Part shown: positions 61,708-64,000 of the stretch, one piece after another
Layout of the letters: every line of letters begins with the position of its first letter
Numbering within the stretch: the first letter of the stretch is position 1
From: Paucibacter aquatile
GTDB taxonomy: Bacteria; Pseudomonadota; Gammaproteobacteria; Burkholderiales; Burkholderiaceae_C
Reading direction: 5' to 3'
NCBI RefSeq assembly: GCF_002885975.1
Contig: NZ_POSP01000003.1
Coordinates: 1,426,001 to 1,490,000 of the forward strand
Length of the DNA: 64,000 nucleotides
Program-made: the position numbers and the translations under genes
The notes under the pieces: model-generated
Told to the model about the DNA's origin: nothing
Seen by the model: only the letters and a program-made list of their open reading frames with translations
Database searches by the model: none

Positions 61708-63516
61708 TCAGTCGTCCACTTGCAGGATGGCCAGGAATGCTTCTTGAGGCACCTCGACGGAGCCGATCTGCTTCATGCGTTTCTTGCCGGCCTTTTGCTT
61801 TTCGAGCAGCTTGCGCTTGCGGGTGATGTCGCCACCGTAGCATTTTGCCAGCACGTTCTTGCGCATCGCCTTGATGTTCTCGCGGGCGATGATGTTGGCG
61901 CCAATGGCAGCCTGGATCGCCACGTCGTACATCTGACGCGGGATCTGCTCGCGCATCTTGGCCGCCACGGCGCGGCCGCGGAACTGGCTCTGCGCGCGGT
62001 GGACGATGATGGACAGAGCATCGACGCGGTCGCCGTTGATCAGGATGTCGACCTTGACCACATCGGAGGCGCGGTACTCCTTGAACTCGTAGTCCATGGA
62101 GGCGTAGCCGCGCGAGACCGACTTCAGCTTGTCGAAGAAGTCCAGCACGATTTCGGCCAGCGGCATTTCATAGGTCAGCATGACCTGGCGGCCGTGGTAG
62201 GCCATATTGATCTGCGTGCCGCGCTTCTGGTTGGCCAGGGTCATGACCGGGCCGACATAGTCCTGCGGCATGTAGAGGTGCACGGTGACGATGGGCTCGC
62301 GGATCTCGGCGATCTTGCCGACCTCGGGCATCTTCGAGGGGTTCTCCACCTCGATCACCGTGCCATCCCCCAGCACCACCTCGTAGACCACGCTGGGCGC
62401 GGTGGTGATCAGGTCCTGGTCGAACTCGCGCTCCAGACGCTCCTGCACGATCTCCATATGCAGCAGGCCCAGGAAGCCGCAGCGGAAGCCGAAGCCCAGC
62501 GCCTGCGAGACTTCGGGTTCGTAGCGCAGCGAAGAGTCGTTGAGCTTGAGCTTCTCGAGCGCATCGCGCAGTTGGTCGTACTCGCTCGATTCGGTCGGAT
62601 ACAGACCGGCAAACACCTGGGGCTGGATTTCCTTGAAGCCGGGCAAGGCCTCTTCGGCCGGGCCGAGGTTGTTGGGCAGCTTCTTTTCCAGCGTAATGGT
62701 GTCGCCGACCTTGGCAGCCTGCAGCTCCTTGATGCCGGCAATCACAAAGCCCACCTCACCGGCATTGAGCTGATCGCGCTTTTCGGACTTGGGCGAGAAG
62801 ACGCCCAGATGCTCGGCCGGGTAGATGGCATTGGTGGCCATCATGCGGATGCGCTCGCCCTTGCGCAGCGTGCCGTCCACCACGCGGACCAGCATCACCA
62901 CGCCGACGTAGTTGTCGAACCAGCTGTCGATGATCATGGCGCGCAGCGGCGCCTCGACCACGCCCTTGGGCGGCGGGATGCGGGCGATCACGGCCTCGAT
63001 GATTTCATCGATGCCCATGCCGGTCTTGGCGCTGCAGGGGATGGCGTCGGTGGCGTCGATGCCGATCACGTCTTCGATCTCGGCCTTGGCGTTGTCCGGA
63101 TCGGCGCTGGGCAGGTCCATCTTGTTCAGCACCGGCACCACTTCCACGCCAAGGTCCAGCGCGGTGTAGCAGTTGGCGACGGTCTGTGCTTCCACGCCCT
63201 GGCTGGCGTCCACCACCAACAGCGCGCCCTCGCAGGCCGACAGCGAGCGGCTCACTTCGTACGAGAAGTCCACATGCCCGGGCGTGTCGATCAGGTTGAG
63301 GTTGTAGGTCTTGCCGTCCTTGGCCGTGTACTGCAGGGCTGCGGTCTGGGCCTTGATGGTGATGCCGCGCTCGCGCTCGATGTCCATCGAGTCCAGCACC
63401 TGCGCTTCCATCTCGCGGTCCGAGAGACCGCCACAGCGTTGAATGATGCGGTCCGCCAGCGTGCTCTTGCCGTGGTCGATGTGGGCGATGATGGAGAAAT
63501 TGCGGATGTGGTTCAT
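61708..63516 (-). CDS. lepA: elongation factor 4 (LepA)
   Basis: 602 residues. GTPase motifs AHIDHGKSTLADR, DTPGHVDF and NKMDLPSA; LepA-specific C-terminal domain ending AFLAILQVDD. Ribosome-associated GTPase that back-translocates or aids initiation. Minus-strand operon leader; upstream lies a terminator-like hairpin (63625-63656). Confidence 0.98.
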   Translation of the reverse strand: MNHIRNFSIIAHIDHGKSTLADRIIQRCGGLSDREMEAQVLDSMDIERERGITIKAQTAALQYTAKDGKTYNLNLIDTPGHVDFSYEVSRSLSACEGALLVVDASQGVEAQTVANCYTALDLGVEVVPVLNKMDLPSADPDNAKAEIEDVIGIDATDAIPCSAKTGMGIDEIIEAVIARIPPPKGVVEAPLRAMIIDSWFDNYVGVVMLVRVVDGTLRKGERIRMMATNAIYPAEHLGVFSPKSEKRDQLNAGEVGFVIAGIKELQAAKVGDTITLEKKLPNNLGPAEEALPGFKEIQPQVFAGLYPTESSEYDQLRDALEKLKLNDSSLRYEPEVSQALGFGFRCGFLGLLHMEIVQERLEREFDQDLITTAPSVVYEVVLGDGTVIEVENPSKMPEVGKIAEIREPIVTVHLYMPQDYVGPVMTLANQKRGTQINMAYHGRQVMLTYEMPLAEIVLDFFDKLKSVSRGYASMDYEFKEYRASDVVKVDILINGDRVDALSIIVHRAQSQFRGRAVAAKMREQIPRQMYDVAIQAAIGANIIARENIKAMRKNVLAKCYGGDITRKRKLLEKQKAGKKRMKQIGSVEVPQEAFLAILQVDD

Positions 63517-63624
63517 GCTTTTACAGACTGAGCTGGGCTGGAGTCACAAAGGGCGGGAGCCCGGGCAGCGCAAGCTCTCAATCGCGGCGCGATGTGATGG
63601 CCACACAAAGGCCGAACGGCGGGT

Positions 63625-63656
63625 AAAAAAAAGGCACGTCGAAACGGTGACGCGCC
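63625..63656 (-). terminator. intrinsic terminator or attenuator upstream of lepA
   Basis: On the minus strand GGCGCGTC pairs with GACGTGCC (one G-T), 8-base loop, followed by eight Ts (63625-63632). It lies 109 bp before the lepA start. It ends either an upstream gene outside the window or a short transcript from the TACAAT at 63695. Confidence 0.75.
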
Positions 63657-63694
63657 TTCCAACAAAAGGTATGGCAACTGCTTGTTGGGCTTCC

Positions 63695-63700
63695 ATTGTA
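63695..63700 (-). promoter_or_regulatory. possible -10 element upstream of the lepA terminator
   Basis: TACAAT on the minus strand, 39 bp before the hairpin at 63625-63656. No clear -35. Confidence 0.35.
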
Positions 63701-63770
63701 GCCAAAAGGTCCTGTCTGGAAACCGCGCCCCGCCGGGATTGCCCGTCGTTGCGGCCCGCCAACATGGATT

Positions 63771-63790
63771 TTGTCCACAACTTATTCACA
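63771..63790 (+). promoter_or_regulatory. two adjacent DnaA-box-like 9-mers
   Basis: TTGTCCACA (63771-63779) and TTATTCACA (63782-63790), two bases apart in the same orientation; the second fits TTATNCACA exactly, the first has one change. The remaining 63791-64000 holds no gene I can support. Confidence 0.45.
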
Positions 63791-64000
63791 GGCTTATCAA
63801 GGCGCGCTGGCATGGTTTTTGAAAACCTTGCAGCCCGCCCGCCTGCGCCTCCGTCGGCCCGGCATTTTCGTCACGCTTGACTCGTGTTTACGTCTTTCGC
63901 CGGCCGCAAAGAGGCCAGGCGAACTCCGGATTCTAGCCGACAGCGACAGGAATCGAAATCCGCCACCCTGCCCTGCCGCGTGGCCCGGCAGGTGAGCAGC

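Overview
The window is high-GC DNA from a Gram-negative bacterium, most likely a burkholderialean betaproteobacterium of the Roseateles/Pelomonas/Paucibacter kind. This is inferred from gene order: lepA-lepB-DUF4845-rnc-era-recO-pdxJ-acpS-nagZ, rne divergent from rluC-gph-Rieske-sppA, a PEP-CTERM protein, TorF-type porin next to kdp, and TACAAT-like -10 elements. There is no rRNA, tRNA, CRISPR, phage or transposase gene that I can see.

1-17.4 kb is a purine (urate to glyoxylate) catabolic locus. It holds glycerate 2-kinase (cut by the window edge), membrane urate hydroxylase puuD, xdhC, hiuH, a GntR/FCD regulator, puuE, a fused uraD-allC gene and an M20-family protein. It is split by a 7 kb two-gene module (a caspase-like protease followed by a ~2000-residue protein with two alpha/beta-hydrolase domains and a CHAT protease domain) and by a secreted PEP-CTERM glycerophosphodiesterase. 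A 14-bp palindrome (AAGTGTATACACTT) lies between hiuH and the GntR gene and recurs with one change upstream of puuD, so one regulator probably ties the two halves together.

17.4-25.6 kb: a periplasmic solute-binding-like protein, then a likely copper-handling group (PCu(A)C chaperone, DUF2946 protein, TonB-dependent receptor, BNR/sialidase-like protein with Cys/His motifs, thioredoxin-like protein), then a chemoreceptor. A composite intergenic repeat occurs at 10.8-11.35 kb and, inverted and internally deleted, at 25.84-26.19 kb. Its best-matching 249-bp units are about 96% identical by my hand alignment.

26-35 kb: METTL25-like methyltransferase, FGE-fold protein without the catalytic cysteines, carboxylesterase, SPOR-like membrane protein, two small accessory genes (a GNAT and a UreE N-domain/His-rich protein), argJ and a glutamine amidotransferase.

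34.7-45 kb is a potassium island on the minus strand: an unnamed 36-aa membrane peptide, kdpF, kdpA, kdpB, kdpC, then a TorF-type porin and CorA, then kdpD and kdpE. A region of nested inverted repeats lies upstream.

45.5-64 kb is core housekeeping: sppA-like protease, Rieske protein, gph, rluC, divergent rne with a long leader, a Met-rich exported protein, then the conserved lepA-to-nagZ run ending in an oxidoreductase-like small protein. The end of the window has an intrinsic terminator upstream of lepA and two DnaA-box-like 9-mers.
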